From Solidesulfovibrio fructosivorans JJ] (lineage in GTDB: Bacteria > Desulfobacterota > Desulfovibrionia > Desulfovibrionales > Desulfovibrionaceae): a stretch of 64,000 nucleotides of DNA. The notes below the pieces were generated by a model. That model had not been told where the DNA came from and did no database searches. It saw nothing but the letters and a program-made list of their open reading frames with translations. Below are positions 63,919-64,000 of this stretch, piece after piece (position 1 is the first letter of the stretch; the number at the start of each line of letters is the position of its first letter). The stretch is taken from the NCBI RefSeq assembly GCF_000179555.1, contig NZ_AECZ01000013.1, positions 59,136 through 123,135 on the forward strand, read 5' to 3'. Made by a program: the position numbers and the translations under genes.

Positions 63919-64000
63919 TTTTCAAGTTCTCCGGAGGCTCTCCCCATTCCCAATCCCCCCTTTAAGAGTTTTTCGGGGAGGGTGGGGGGTGTGGGGGGCG

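Overview
The window is high-GC, densely packed bacterial chromosome that looks like a sulfate-reducing Desulfovibrionaceae relative (Desulfovibrio/Solidesulfovibrio type). The evidence is an eleven-subunit-type complex I operon without the NADH module, nitrogen-fixation cofactor genes (nifE-nifN-nifB), a CIRCE-controlled hrcA-grpE-dnaK operon, multiple polyferredoxin-type proteins and a DASS anion transporter. Genus-level placement is inference from gene content only. I see no tRNA, rRNA, CRISPR array or intact insertion sequence.

Layout. 1-6.7 kb: the 5' end of an alpha-2-macroglobulin-like gene, a secreted protein of unknown function, a repeat-rich gap, then a minus-strand envelope-glycan operon (membrane glycosyltransferase, GmhB-like phosphatase, flippase). 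6.9-16.9 kb: mnmA, a strongly AT-rich two-gene cassette, gatA, gatC, a PBP-activator-like lipoprotein, and dnaK-grpE-hrcA with a CIRCE element. 17-25 kb: a GntR regulator, a Tat-exported binding protein coupled to a membrane polyferredoxin, a lipase-like hydrolase, modA-modB-modC, and a TPR/PilZ pair. 25.2-30.1 kb: nifE-nifN-nifB behind a sigma-54-like promoter, and a TerC-family protein. 30.3-32.2 kb: btaA-btaB for a phosphorus-free betaine lipid. 33-44.7 kb: the complex I operon, with four antiporter-like subunits and a small extra membrane protein. 44.9-54.7 kb: a hydrolase, a glycolate-oxidase-like flavoprotein coupled to a polar amino-acid ABC transporter, a diguanylate cyclase response regulator, an EamA transporter, and an NfnB/GltD-like flavoprotein with a four-cluster ferredoxin and a TPR protein. 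55.2-64 kb: a DASS transporter divergent from a TetR regulator with a perfect operator palindrome, a Sel1 protein, an AI-2E/PerM protein, DUF2905, an aminotransferase and a second amino-acid ABC transporter.

How the parts fit. Molybdate uptake (mod) lies beside FeMo-cofactor assembly (nifENB). Complex I without NuoEFG probably takes electrons from ferredoxin or another periplasm-independent donor. Two amino-acid importers suggest organic nitrogen scavenging, and betaine lipid synthesis suggests adaptation to phosphate limitation.

The most unusual signals are: (1) the AT-rich cassette wedged exactly between gatA and mnmA, encoding a possible V4R-like soluble protein and a coiled-coil/four-TM protein; (2) a non-coding repeat system: a roughly 460-bp element with about 85-bp imperfect terminal inverted repeats and a nested cruciform at 54.7-55.2 kb, a related half-copy at 1.6-1.8 kb, and families of long perfect terminator-like palindromes at gene ends; (3) the enlarged complex I; (4) btaAB in this lineage; (5) a substrate-binding-protein/polyferredoxin pair with no permease. 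Start sites were chosen by ribosome-binding sites and family alignment from memory; no database search was run.
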